The notes under the pieces are model-generated. The model was given only the letters and a program-made list of their open reading frames with translations. It had not been told where the DNA came from and searched no databases. Of a stretch of DNA of 64,000 nucleotides, positions 36,901-41,031 are shown piece after piece. The stretch spans positions 7,062,855-7,126,854 of the forward strand of contig OZ020491.1 of assembly GCA_963971405.1 (NCBI GenBank), given 5' to 3'. The translations under genes and the position numbers were made by a program. The stretch comes from Psococerastis gibbosa. Lineage: Eukaryota > Arthropoda > Insecta > Psocodea > Psocidae. Numbering within the stretch: position 1 is the first letter of the stretch; each line of letters opens with the position of its first letter.

Positions 36901-39151
36901 GGTACGAGTGAACCCGTACTTTGCTTTCCTATTTATCAATTAGTATGAGTGCAGAGACAGATAATATATAAGTAGGTTCCATGGTAAACAATTGTCTTCT
37001 GGTAAAATTTTGATTGTCTCGACTTTCCCTATTACAAAGCACTGCATTGATGGATGAGACGATTACATAGTCTGGAAAGGGCAGCATACCAATATTATTA
37101 CAAGACAGTAATAATGGCAGCGTATGCAATGTATTGGGACATTAGTTTCAGCTATAGTAAAGGGGGCCCAGCACAGGCTCGACCGAAAGGGTCCCCTCCT
37201 ACTGATATACCTCTTAAATTATTGTAAATTGTATTTGAAGGAAACAAATTTATTTTTACTTTGTATGAATTTCAATTATCCTTAACATTTTAAAACATAT
37301 TTTATATTCAAAACCGACACTTTGTTCGGGAAACCTATTCGGTTTTGTTCCTCCATATAACACCTACAACATACCTGAAGTTAGAAAGCATCCATAGGAG
37401 CGTTCTACGGAAAAATTATTTTTTAGTCATTGTTGATGAAAATTGAGTCATTTTCATTTTTTTTGCCCTCAGAAGGAAACTATCAAGGTGCAAGCGACCA
37501 TCCATCGGCATCTGCTTCAAAGAATTTCGCTCTCAGGGTTAATGACGCAAAAAGGCGTCAAAGGAACAAAAAATATAACATGAGAAACTTGTAAGACTAA
37601 CTAACCTGAGCAACCCGATCCGAAACCAGCAAACTTTTATTCGGCTGTAGAAATCTTTGGTCTTTTCCACAGAGTGGGTATCTAGCTTTCAATTTCTGCA
37701 GGCAGTAAGCGAGGAGCCGATTCATCTTGGACCGTTTCATTTGGAATTTGGTAGGCGAAGGGTCGCACATCCGGCACACCTGACATCTGAACGCGCCTTT
37801 CTGCTGGTCATTTTGCGGTATACAGGAGATGTGGTACACCTTCTGGCAGCCAAGCTTACTGCAGCAAATCACGTCACCGGCCTTGTGGCAGTCGAAGCAA
37901 TACCAGTCATACTCGTCGGTTTTTGGCTGCAAATAAAATTAGTTTATTGTAAATGTGTAAACTTCAAGTGGCTTGGGGTACACCACCTGGCCATCAAAGT
38001 TACTACAGCAAACCGGCCTTGTGGCAGTCCAAGCAATCAATACCAGTCATACCCGTCGGTTTTGGGCTGCAAATAAAATTAGTTTATTATAAATATGGAT
38101 ACTTCGAGTGACTTGTAGTACACATTCTGGCAGCCAAGCTTACTGCAGCAAATCAAGTCACCGGCCTAGTGGCAGTCCAAGCAATACCAATCATACTCGT
38201 CGGTTTTTTGACTGCAAATAAAATTATTTTATTGTAAATGTGTAAACTTCAAGTGGCTTGTGGTACACCTCCTGGCCATCAAAGTTACTACAGCAAACCG
38301 GCCTTGTGGCAGTCCAAGCAATCAATACCAGTCATACTCGTCGGTTTTTAGTTGCAAATAAAATTAATTTATTGTAATATGGAAACTTCAAGTGGCTTGT
38401 AGTACACTATCTGGCAGCCAAGTATTTCCCAGTATTTATAGTAAAGACCTTTAAAAAGCAAAAATAAAAAACACTACCTCAATTATAGGTAACTTGTACC
38501 ATTCTTGCTCTGAACCTGCGTTGTTACCCTTATTGATTGTTCTTTTGTTAATTTCAATGAGGCCATCTCGCGCACAATAACTCAGCTGCTTGGTTACTTC
38601 TTCCTCAGACACTCCAAACTGCTTCAGCATAACTTTTTGAATCTTCTCCGCGGTCGGTAGACCTTTCTGATTCCTCACTGATTTTATAGCGTCCCATAGT
38701 TGTTGCGTCACTTGTGGGCATGAGACGCGACGCCTTGTCCTTGACTCAATTAGGCTAGAAACAAAATTTAATTTTTTAAAGCAAGTCGGGCACCTCAAAT
38801 AGCAGGGAGGTGATATATTTGACAACTGTACAATCGATATTTTAATGGATATTTGTTTTTTTTACACCTGTAACGCCCCTCCCCCACTGGCTGCCGTTTC
38901 GATACTGGAATACTGGATCAGCATGCATTATAATCCTTTTCAAGCCATTGTGGTAGCCATGAGCCATTATAAGCTATTCTTAGGTTTGAGTAGAGGCAAC
39001 ATTATCATCTAACAAATGTTATTACCCATGGTACAATTTTTATTTTTGGCAGTTATGAGAGATCATAATTGCGAGACTTCTGGAATATTGATGGCAATTA
39101 GCCAAGAATTTCACGTTTAGCTAGATGTACGTACTTTATATTCGAAGACAT
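6819..39151 (-). CDS. ZMYND11: ZMYND11/BS69-like chromatin reader, 13 traced exons, 3' end outside window
   Basis: Vertebrate ZMYND11 is a nuclear reader of H3.3K36me3 that combines PHD, bromo, PWWP and MYND domains and acts as a co-repressor and elongation regulator. Traced coding exons in transcription order: 39151-39135, 38755-38479, 37926-37606, 36586-36397, 35585-35389, 32437-32321, 31935-31615, 25798-25639, 13478-13155, 12130-11988, 11552-11212, 8979-8592, 6980-6819. Every junction has AG acceptor, GT donor and matching phase, giving 986 codons without the optional exon at 18905-19739. Domain order (seen, compared with the known family): winged helix (about residues 20-97), PHD (about 108-149), bromodomain-like helices (about 160-290), CxxC...CxxC ribbon then PWWP (about 295-365), then long Ser/Glu/Lys-rich low-complexity region and a short coiled coil. 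Human ZMYND11 is about 600 aa, so this protein is much longer through the central insert. The MYND finger is not visible and the last exon ends in a donor, so the gene must continue left of position 6819. Assignment to the family is firm; transcript structure is inferred from splice sites only. Confidence 0.9.
7283..7645 (-). mobile_element. CR1/Jockey-like LINE 3' end
   Basis: Minus strand: [20 protein letters not shown] then [10 protein letters not shown], the usual 'WN.LP......FK..LK..L' end of ORF2, then 3' UTR and an AAT-repeat tail at about 7287-7310. Confidence 0.6.
7750..7885 (+). mobile_element. LINE ORF2 fragment
   Basis: Plus strand: [20 protein letters not shown] and [14 protein letters not shown], like the 'R..KW.GH..RH..LL' block of insect LINEs. 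Short and truncated both sides. Confidence 0.45.
7955..8285 (+). repeat. Dispersed repeat E (about 330 bp)
   Basis: Starts near CTTGAAGCAGCCTGCGGGGG, has GTCTGTTTATTAACTCGAGG, CACCTCCTGATTATAGTGGA-like and GGACTCGACACGTACTTAGA, ends CTACTTGGTATGGCCATTGG. Same order in 30205-30505, 34945-35300 (reverse), 44385-44700. Unclassified, no coding. Confidence 0.65.
8592..8979 (-). CDS. ZMYND11: ZMYND11-like exon: acidic segment and charged helix
   Basis: 388 bp, phase 2 in, phase 0 out (TTCCAG acceptor, GTGAGC donor). It encodes [16 protein letters not shown], an acidic Ser stretch ([17 protein letters not shown]), then a charged helix [20 protein letters not shown] and a Lys/Glu-rich end. The plus-strand ORFs across it are antisense shadows. 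Confidence 0.8.
9040..9491. mobile_element. Palindromic element P1 split by a SINE
   Basis: Left arm CTAAGGCGGCAATTCCAC with GCGAATTC at 9040-9066, right arm AAATTCGCTGGTGGAATTAC to CCGCCTAG at 9464-9491; the centre has the P1 AT-rich TTATAACTTAATTTATAATA and TCTGCTACCA. A SINE-C copy (9063-9243) is inserted in the left arm. Confidence 0.78.
9063..9243 (+). mobile_element. SINE-C inserted in palindromic element
   Basis: Forward copy with GATGGCCAGGTTGTAACGTG start and an A run of more than 20 at its end. It splits the left arm of the P1 element 9040-9491 just after GGCGAATTC. Confidence 0.7.
9631..9833 (+). mobile_element. SINE-A (tRNA-like) with target duplication
   Basis: tRNA-like head with A-box-like TGTAGAGTAGTGGTACAGAC and B-box GGTTCGAGTCC, then the family body ending CTTAGTAATAGAACAAAGAA. 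ATGATTT stands on both sides (9624-9630 and 9834-9840); the host repeat is continuous across it, as seen from the copy at 63115-63310. Confidence 0.85.
10072..10613 (+). mobile_element. Helitron-like element (tentative)
   Basis: The start TCTATATATGTATAAATGAA, CACGCGTGAACGGCTGAACC, GATTTCACTATTTTTTGTTG resembles insect Helitron/Helentron 5' regions; the end is GC-rich with a stem GGGGCCGCGAAGCGGTCCC and AAGCTCCGCTCGTTAACTAA. The same start is at 53755 and the same end at 34740-34775. No Rep/helicase present. Assignment by pattern memory only. Confidence 0.45.
10860..10937 (+). repeat. SINE-D, tRNA-like short repeat
   Basis: GGCGTAGTGTAGTGGCAGCG, GCCAAAAATCCTCCCGGGCT, GGGTGCGCC. A second copy at 12890-12965 shares TGGTGTAGTGGCAGCGGCC and CCCCCCGGGCTGGACGCGCC. 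TAGTGTAGTGG resembles a tRNA A-box; small and uncertain. Confidence 0.4.
11212..11552 (-). CDS. ZMYND11: ZMYND11-like exon: acidic and basic low-complexity segment
   Basis: 341 bp, phase 0 in, phase 2 out (TTCAG acceptor, GTATGT donor). It encodes [20 protein letters not shown], a Pro/Lys linker, an acidic run [36 protein letters not shown] and a basic tail. The RRTP element again resembles the motif of the neighbouring exons. Disordered by composition; function not assigned. Confidence 0.75.
11988..12130 (-). CDS. ZMYND11: ZMYND11-like exon: Ser/Asp/Lys linker
   Basis: 143 bp, phase 1 in, phase 0 out (TTCACAG acceptor, GTAAGG donor). It encodes [20 protein letters not shown] and [17 protein letters not shown]. 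No domain is recognised; it continues the disordered region. The MITE at 12157 begins only 26 bp upstream of the exon, so that its end forms part of the 3' region of the preceding intron. Confidence 0.7.
12157..12636. mobile_element. MITE family M1, right end degraded
   Basis: Starts GGGGTCTTCACAGTGTT, directly beside exon 11988-12130; the right end stops at AACACTGTGAAGA, where a T run replaces the last bases. Internal sequence is collinear with 4033-4528. Confidence 0.78.
12890..12965 (+). repeat. SINE-D, second copy
   Basis: Matches 10860-10937 over about 60 bp and then runs into a TCAAG repeat (AAGTCAAGTCAAGTC). Confidence 0.4.
13155..13478 (-). CDS. ZMYND11: ZMYND11-like exon: GRKTP motifs and Ser-rich segment
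   Basis: 324 bp, phase 1 in and out (TGTGCAG acceptor, GTGAGT donor). It opens with three spaced Gly-Arg-Arg/Lys-Thr-Pro motifs ([21 protein letters not shown]), then [18 protein letters not shown], a Ser/Asp-rich stretch and STRTPQLP, ending SSDESSDG. Repeated T-P and S/T-rich sites suggest a phosphorylated disordered region (inference). Confidence 0.75.
13919..14299. mobile_element. Palindromic MITE-like element, about 380 bp
   Basis: Ends GAGGACATGCTACGTAGAAA and TTTCTACGTAGCCTATCCTC-like; arms continue with GCACCCCAAA and TTTGGGGTGC, TGGCTCATGGAAGTTGTAGA and TCTACAACTTACATGAGCCA. Non-coding. Confidence 0.72.
14410..14640 (+). mobile_element. LINE ORF2 C-terminal knuckle fragment
   Basis: Plus strand in two frames: [11 protein letters not shown], then [20 protein letters not shown]. 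This is the C-x2-C ... H-x4-C block that follows RNase H in I/Jockey-type LINEs. Frames are broken, so it is a dead fragment. Confidence 0.55.
14640..15628. other. No gene recognised (intron of ZMYND11-like gene)
   Basis: AT-rich; ORFs at its left edge are antisense to a LINE fragment. GTGACGT-type repeats near 15050-15130. Nothing with support. Confidence 0.45.
15629..15931 (-). mobile_element. LINE ORF2 fragment, RTE-like, decayed
   Basis: Minus strand: [20 protein letters not shown] and [13 protein letters not shown], resembling the RTE-type block '...MLRW..G.TL.DRRRNE.IR..L.VAPI.EK.RE'. The rest is degenerate. Confidence 0.55.
16045..16205. mobile_element. Palindromic element family P2
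   Basis: Arms CTGATCGGGGCGTTTATAAT and ATTATAAACGCCTCGATCAG; then CCGGTATTTATTTAA and GTATTTATTTAACCCCGG; centre GTTTGTTTACAGTTATAATC as in 3671-3756. Confidence 0.7.
16752..16826. repeat. Short inverted repeat
   Basis: GATAGCCTATCAAAGCCAAG-like arms (TCTATCACAGCCAAGAATG and CATTCTTGGCTTTGATAG) around AGCTGAATTCAGCT. About 75 bp; could be a P-type element remnant. Confidence 0.5.
17432..17545 (-). mobile_element. SINE-B (tRNA-like)
   Basis: Reverse strand has GGGTTCGAATCCCGCC (B-box) and an A-box-like segment GGTTAGGCGTAGAC, with CCTCTAATTTCGGATAG after it. Family shared with 27552-27715, 56222-56295 and 62170-62280. Confidence 0.65.
17685..17862 (+). repeat. LINE-type 3' UTR, family with 60395-60553
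   Basis: Shares with 60395-60553 a pyrimidine-rich block, GTTATGGTTAACATGAAA-like and AATAAAGTCG blocks and an ATTCATT tail. Neither copy has recognisable coding sequence. Probably a 3' UTR of a LINE with ATTC-repeat tail. Confidence 0.5.
18181..18336 (+). mobile_element. Short LINE 3' end with 12-bp target duplication
   Basis: The plus strand encodes only the last codons of a LINE ORF2, ending [13 protein letters not shown] and stop, closely like the end of the LINE at 59900-60298 (RRLMAQLPQTGVG). A TAAG-repeat tail follows. GTCTTCTTACCT is repeated exactly at 18169-18180 and 18337-18348, so this 156-bp piece is a complete, heavily 5'-truncated insertion. Confidence 0.82.
18905..19739 (-). 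pseudogene. Candidate cassette exon with GRRTP repeats, frameshifted
   Basis: Bounded by ATTAG acceptor (19740-19742) and GTGAGA donor (18899-18904); phase 1 in and phase 1 out in the observed frames, exactly what is needed to fit between exons 25639-25798 and 13155-13478. The 835-bp length is one base too long to keep one frame. The first frame (from 19739) is open to a stop near 19486; the second frame is open from about 19690 to the donor. The second frame holds repeated SGRRTPK, SGGRTPK, GRETP and RPxTP-type motifs that match GRRTPQ, SGRKTP and DGRKTP at the start of the next exon. It is therefore most likely a part of the same gene carrying a 1-nt indel (real or assembly error), or a decayed cassette exon. 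Confidence 0.6.
19887..20024. mobile_element. Palindromic element P1, short variant
   Basis: About 138 bp, arms GGCGGCAATTCCACCAAC and GTCGGTGGAATTTGGGCC, inner arms CGTGAGCGTGATATTGACGT then GGTAGCAGACATT, loop only a few bases. Lies just upstream of the GRRTP exon. Confidence 0.82.
20199..20417. mobile_element. Palindromic element P1
   Basis: Arms AAGGCGGCTATTCCACCGAC and GCCGGTGGAATAGCCGCT, with GACGTGGTAGCAGACATCAT and the AT-rich centre shared with 1969-2192 and 36112-36329. Confidence 0.82.
21319..21643. mobile_element. hAT-like remnant
   Basis: The left end is CAGTGTTTGGAGGAGGGGTC-like and the right end reads GCATGCGGCTC, then CTCACGTTGCCGACCCCTGG, a common hAT terminal sequence. A second fragment of the same family is at 62805-62892. 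Confidence 0.55.
21720..22860 (-). mobile_element. Decayed retrotransposon: gag-like segment plus RNase H piece
   Basis: The minus strand has [20 protein letters not shown] near 21730-21790, the RNase H signature of LINE or LTR polymerases. Near 22380-22480 it reads [20 protein letters not shown] and then LAVGVDEES, which resembles the DUF4780-like region of insect retrotransposon ORF1 proteins (from memory of the family, not searched). Upstream, two open pieces ([38 protein letters not shown]) are in different frames. Inside it, a segment of about 110 bp is repeated directly with a spacing of 236 bp (22081 and 22317). Confidence 0.55.
22951..23270 (-). mobile_element. LINE ORF2 3' end, RTE-like
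   Basis: The minus strand encodes [40 protein letters not shown] and [12 protein letters not shown]: the same C-terminal block as at 36600-36885 but a different family member. 5' end truncated; some frame decay upstream. Confidence 0.72.
23270..24400. other. No gene recognised (intron)
   Basis: Unique-looking sequence with an A run near 23392 and no exon-like coding block. Confidence 0.45.
24403..24575 (+). mobile_element. SINE-C
   Basis: GATGGCCAGGTGGTAACGTG to GCGATTAACCTTTAAAAAAA, forward. Followed by a fragment of the repeat F family (24575-24960). Confidence 0.65.
25639..25798 (-). CDS. ZMYND11: ZMYND11-like exon: Ser/Asp-rich linker
   Basis: 160 bp, phase 0 in, phase 1 out (TTTCAG acceptor, GTAGGT donor). 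It encodes [17 protein letters not shown] and [17 protein letters not shown]. No domain is recognised. It lies over 5 kb from the previous exon, in an intron filled with repeats. Phase 1 out fits either the exon at 13478 or the extra exon at 19739. Confidence 0.75.
25871..26068 (+). mobile_element. SINE-A with 9-bp target duplication
   Basis: Same body as 9631-9833: B-box GGTTCGAGTCC, CATGCTTCGGAGGGCACGTA, GGTCCCGGGTCTTCCTAG. TTAGGGGGA is duplicated at 25862-25870 and 26069-26077. It lies about 70 bp upstream of exon 25639-25798. Confidence 0.85.
26598..27435 (-). repeat. Dispersed repeat F, full reverse copy
   Basis: GAACCGGTCCGAGTTTTCTC to CTTTCCTTATACTACGTATA, AATTGGAAAGC. Includes a CAGACAGACAGAGAGACAGA stretch. 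The ORFs across it are repeat-derived. In the intron before exon 25639-25798. Confidence 0.72.
27552..27715. mobile_element. Two SINE-B copies head to head
   Basis: The first half is reverse (GGCGGGATTCGAACCCACGA), the second forward (GGTTCGAATCCCACAAGTCC, then CTTCTAATTTCGGTTAG). Outer ends CGAAATTAGA and TCTAATTTCG make the pair a palindrome of about 160 bp. Confidence 0.65.
27720..29590. other. No gene recognised (intron)
   Basis: Holds the C-rich element at 28765-28910; otherwise no coding or repeat pattern I can support. The long ORF reaching into it from 27571 starts in SINE-B sequence. Confidence 0.45.
28765..28910. repeat. Short element with C-rich ends, possibly hAT-like
   Basis: CAGGGTGTCCGGACC and then C-run plus CGAAATAAATTT on the left, CACCCCCCGAAATCAATC and GGCACGGCCTG on the right. 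The style resembles the other C-rich hAT-like elements here, but I could not find a target duplication. Confidence 0.35.
29590..29712 (-). mobile_element. SINE-C, truncated
   Basis: A run of T-complement then GCTTAACCGCATACAAACCA, CAGTCGCCTCTGTAGGTTAG, TCTCCGATCGCATG. The head (GATGGCCAGG) is missing, so this copy is 5'-truncated. Confidence 0.65.
30000..30163. repeat. Long near-perfect inverted repeat
   Basis: Arms GTCATAAGAGTTAACTTAGT / ACTAAGTTAACTCTTATGAC outside, and CGACCGGTTTCGACAGATTG / CAATCTGTCGAAACCGGTCG inside, spaced by a loop of about 17 bp. The left arm has about 13 extra bases. Arms of more than 60 bp would fold stably in RNA. Confidence 0.8.
30205..30505 (+). repeat. Dispersed repeat E
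   Basis: Starts CTTGAAGCAACCCTGTGAGC, ends AACTTAGTATGGCCGTTGGC. Missing part of the segment before GGTGGATTCAACTTAG. Confidence 0.65.
30636..30779. mobile_element. Palindromic element P1, short variant
   Basis: Arms GGCAGGGTTTACACCGACCT and AGGTCGGTGTAAACCCCGCC; inner GGTAGCAGACATTAAAG with its complement. About 144 bp. The right arm has a small insertion. Confidence 0.82.
30780..31614. other. No gene recognised (intron)
   Basis: Strongly AT-rich from 30940 to 31330, with ATTTAATATT repeats. The donor of exon 31615-31935 is at its right edge. Confidence 0.5.
31615..31935 (-). CDS. ZMYND11: ZMYND11-like exon: post-PWWP helix and basic linker
   Basis: 321 bp, 107 codons, phase 0 on both sides (CGCAG acceptor, GTAAGC donor). 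It starts with [16 protein letters not shown], the helix that follows PWWP in the family (human KKACDELELHQRFL), then an acidic Ser run, a charged helix and a basic stretch [11 protein letters not shown] and [11 protein letters not shown], the latter an AT-hook-like RGRPR core (inference). Confidence 0.88.
32321..32437 (-). CDS. ZMYND11: ZMYND11-like exon: rest of PWWP domain
   Basis: 117 bp, 39 codons, phase 0 on both sides (TTTTAG acceptor, GTGCGT donor). It encodes [17 protein letters not shown] and [12 protein letters not shown], matching human QVDVRFFGHHHQRAWI and IQDITVNIH. Too short and low-scoring to stand out as an ORF on its own; found because phase and homology fit between its neighbours. 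Confidence 0.88.
32655..34785 (+). mobile_element. Helitron-like element with internal tandem blocks (tentative)
   Basis: Starts AATCTATCTTTATAAAAATC, ends GGGGCCGCGAAGCGGTCCCA, AGCTCCGCTTGTAACTAA, as in 10072-10613. Inside, a segment with CGCCTCTTCGTTTGGGCTCA and ACCGGTTTAAAGGGTACATT occurs three times (about 33219, 33829, 34400; spacing near 600 bp), and GGTGGAAACGTGAGGGGGTG twice (33055, 34235). An ATGT microsatellite is at 32707-32743. About 2.1 kb, no conserved ORF. Confidence 0.5.
34945..35300 (-). repeat. Dispersed repeat E, reverse
   Basis: Reverse copy ending CCCGCCAGGCTGGCAGGGTT and AAAGCAGAAATGCTGAAAGC near 35290, about 90 bp from exon 35389-35585. Confidence 0.65.
35389..35585 (-). 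CDS. ZMYND11: ZMYND11-like exon: bromodomain end, zinc ribbon, PWWP start
   Basis: 197 bp, phase 1 in, phase 0 out (TTTGTAG acceptor, GTATTA donor). It reads [27 protein letters not shown] and [18 protein letters not shown]. The paired CxxC motifs form the short zinc finger that joins bromo and PWWP domains in ZMYND11, and AYWPAK is the PWWP signature (GFWPAK in human). Confidence 0.92.
36112..36329. mobile_element. Palindromic element P1
   Basis: Arms AAGGCGGCTATTCCACCGAC and GTCGGTGGAATAGCCGCC with GTGCATGACGTGGTAGCAGA in both arms. It ends about 65 bp from the bromodomain exon donor, inside an intron of the ZMYND11-like gene. Confidence 0.85.
36397..36586 (-). CDS. ZMYND11: ZMYND11-like exon: bromodomain
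   Basis: 190 bp, phase 0 in, phase 1 out (TTTCAG acceptor, GTAAGC donor). It encodes a segment ending [20 protein letters not shown] then YNG, which aligns with human ZMYND11 bromodomain [20 protein letters not shown] then FYG. The acetyl-lysine pocket of this bromodomain is atypical in the vertebrate protein too; here the Asn-Gly at the end of the BC-loop region is retained. Confidence 0.9.
36600..36885 (+). mobile_element. LINE ORF2 3' end, RTE-like
   Basis: The open stretch 36619-36855 encodes [20 protein letters not shown], then [13 protein letters not shown] and [16 protein letters not shown], the usual C-terminal block of RTE-type and related insect LINEs, ending in stop and an A-rich tail. 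It lies in an intron of the ZMYND11-like gene, next to the bromodomain exon. Confidence 0.75.
36890..37500 (-). repeat. Repeat F, diverged partial copy
   Basis: AAAGAACCGGTACGAGTGAA at one end and AGAAGGAAACTATCAAGGTG, CAAGCGACC at the other. It ends about 100 bp from the PHD exon donor. Confidence 0.5.
37606..37926 (-). CDS. ZMYND11: ZMYND11-like exon: PHD finger and start of bromodomain
   Basis: 321 bp, phase 0 at both ends (TTTGCAG acceptor, GTTAGT donor). It encodes [12 protein letters not shown], then [15 protein letters not shown] and FRCQVC: the Cys4-His-Cys3 zinc ligands of a PHD finger. Compared with human ZMYND11 the second ligand pair is spaced by four residues rather than two. 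The exon end ([20 protein letters not shown]) matches the helix preceding the bromodomain. The first about 90 bp of this exon, with its acceptor, are repeated in tandem immediately upstream (37978-38420). Confidence 0.92.
37834..38420 (-). repeat. Tandem array of partial PHD-exon copies (A-B-A-B-A)
   Basis: Five head-to-tail units begin at about 37834, 37978, 38118, 38263 and 38402 (spacings 144, 140, 145, 139 bp). The first is part of the true PHD exon. Each complete unit holds the intron end with a TTTGCAG-like acceptor and the coding segment for DEYDWYC. Units 2 and 4 share a 4-bp insertion that puts a stop directly after DWY and a shared short deletion; unit 3 has one extra A near its start and a stop in the CHK segment. 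Shared changes show a two-unit block of about 284 bp was itself duplicated. All extra copies are broken as coding exons. Confidence 0.85.
38479..38755 (-). CDS. ZMYND11: ZMYND11-like exon: N-terminal winged helix
   Basis: 277 bp, phase 2 in, phase 0 out (TCTAG acceptor, GTAGTG donor). It encodes the SAMD1-like winged-helix segment of the family: [17 protein letters not shown], then [20 protein letters not shown], ending [11 protein letters not shown]. Human ZMYND11 has the same arrangement (IQHLWAAIEIIRNQKQ, TTRQLSLAVKDGLI, IEQEGYWLP). In the family this part contributes to DNA and chromatin binding. Confidence 0.9.
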
Positions 39152-39178
39152 GTTTCTCTAATGGATGTGGTTCATCTC
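39135..39178 (-). CDS. ZMYND11: ZMYND11-like exon with start codon
   Basis: Minus-strand exon bounded by TTTCAG acceptor and GTACGT donor. It carries ATG at 39151-39149 (MSSNI, then a split codon), whose phase 2 exactly matches the acceptor of the winged-helix exon at 38755. The part 39178-39152 would be 5' UTR and contains a five-codon upstream ORF (ATG AAC CAC ATC CAT TAG). The start is chosen because it is the only nearby ATG that gives the right phase; RNA evidence is lacking. Confidence 0.6.
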
Positions 39179-39660
39179 CTGAAACAAAAGTAAATACTTA
39201 AGCATAATAAATTGGCATAATCTGAAGAAAATATTTTACTACAGAGAAGGGTTAACAATTTTTTAATAGATAAAATCATGCTCAGTTAAGTATTATTTGG
39301 CGGGGTTTGAATCAATCTAGTGACAGCATTATATCAAGCTATCCGCACAAATACAATAGCTATCCAAAGAAAAATCCTATATGATTACTAAAAATGGACT
39401 GTTTGTGCAGTTTCTCTGTATAAAAGCTCTTATTTACACAGCATTTAAGCCAAATATTGTATTTATTTCATTGATGTTTGTAAATTTTACATGCGAGACA
39501 AAGGGTTAGATGCTTTCGAATAGTACGTCGCAATTGGTGAGTACTTTTCGCAAAACTCCCTTCTTATGTTTAGTTAAGGCTCTAAAGATTATTATAATGA
39601 CTTTTTCTTATGCCTATATGTCATACGTACATAAAAAATGGAATAGTTTTGAACACTTAC

Positions 39661-39700
39661 CGAATATTGAAATATTTCGGCCATTTTATCCGCACCGATT
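39661..39700 (-). other. Possible 5' UTR exon of the ZMYND11-like gene
   Basis: A minus-strand GTAAGT donor follows an open stretch beginning ATG GCC GAA ATA TTT. Joined to the acceptor at 39178 it would give a 14-codon upstream ORF (MAEIFQYSEMNHIH then stop) ahead of the main ATG. Its phase does not allow it to be joined directly to the winged-helix exon. The right boundary and transcription start are unknown; this is inference from one splice site. Confidence 0.35.
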
Positions 39701-39779
39701 ATTTTGCTCTTATAAATGGACAACTTACGTTGGAATTGTCTACTGTGATTGGGTTTTAAGTTTCCACACATAGTGCTCA

Positions 39780-41031
39780 TGATTAACTTATAGAAAATCC
39801 TCGCTCTGATTGTTGATTGGTTGGAGCTTACTTTCCCACCATAAATAATTTTTGAATTGACAGCAAAATTAATTTCTATAATTTAAATATTCAACAAAGC
39901 CAAATGCTACCTATTTCGTTGTATTTGAAATATAACAGAAAGTGATGCGATATGTCTCTCTCTCATAAGTTAATCGTGAGAGTAATGTTACGGAAATTGG
40001 CAACTCAAGCACGAGGGCATTCCGCCACATTATTTTATTAGTTTTAAAAGTTGCTCATTAATCGCTTGCTGCCACAAATTTGCTATGGTCATGATGGCGC
40101 GTGTTTTCTTTTTCAAATAATTAAGTCGACTAAGGTTGCTATTCTATCTGTCAACAATCCGTCATTTGTGCATCAATAATAAGTCTCCACCATGTTATAA
40201 CATAATTTATAATAGATAAGTTAAGTATGTACCTAAAGGTCTCCTTAAAACAAACATCTCATCAATTTTGATGCACAAAAGACGGATTATTGACAGTTGC
40301 AATAGTCGCATATAGCTAGTAAGGTTGACTGCTCAGACTTATAATTCGTTGTTTAATTTAATGAGAATGATTAATTGACGTCTGAGACCGATTTGAGTCA
40401 GAAAAATGGTGTTACAATCTAAAAGCAAAGTAACTTGGGTTTAACCAGTAAATTGATACTGGCAAGACACTTGCGACTAAAGCTATAAAAATGCAATGAA
40501 ATGCAGTTATACCAGTGCTAATTGTATACATAATAGTACGTGCCATGCCACGCTGATGACAAATAATTTAAAACTTCACTGGATTTCTAATAATACATAA
40601 AAATCAAACATTTTAAAATATATTAAAATTGGGAGATGTACCTATATATCAATAATCAGAGTTTAAATAAAATATAAAATAAAAAAAATAGCGCGATTGT
40701 GTAATCCTTGGACAAGTTTCTGTTTGTTCTGTTGGCTTTCTTGAGTTTTGTATATAAATAAACAAAAACTATAAAATAATCGCGGTGGTTTGTGCTTGAT
40801 AATTTTATTAAATAATAAAACTTATAAAAGGTTAATAAATTCATCAGAGGTAAGTAACACCTTTATATTTTCTTAAACCAGTAAACACCATTTCAAGCTT
40901 TATATTATTCAGTCAAACATTTCGATTCCATACTTGACGACTAACAGAAATAAAATAGGAGTCATACGATTACGATAGCTAATTTCATATATTATGTCGT
41001 CCAGTGCACAACATGTCTTGAGCACAGAGGT
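39780..41031. other. Intergenic: ZMYND11-like 5' side to GNAT copy 1 3' end
   Basis: Contains the diverged P1 element at 40131-40312. The promoter of the ZMYND11-like gene should lie at its left side, but no clear TATA or initiator can be assigned. AT-rich sequence near 40570-40850. Confidence 0.45.
40131..40312. mobile_element. Palindromic element P1, diverged
   Basis: Arms GTTGCTATTCTATCTGTCAA and TTGACAGTTGCAATAGTCGC with ATCCGTCATTTGTGCATCAA and its complement; centre has ATAATTTATAATAGATAAGT as in other P1 copies, but the GGTAGCAGACAT block is missing. Confidence 0.65.

Noticed and set aside
37834-38420. CRISPR-like array
   Set aside because: Unit spacing is regular, but units are exon copies of about 140 bp with no repeat-spacer structure, and the DNA is eukaryotic.
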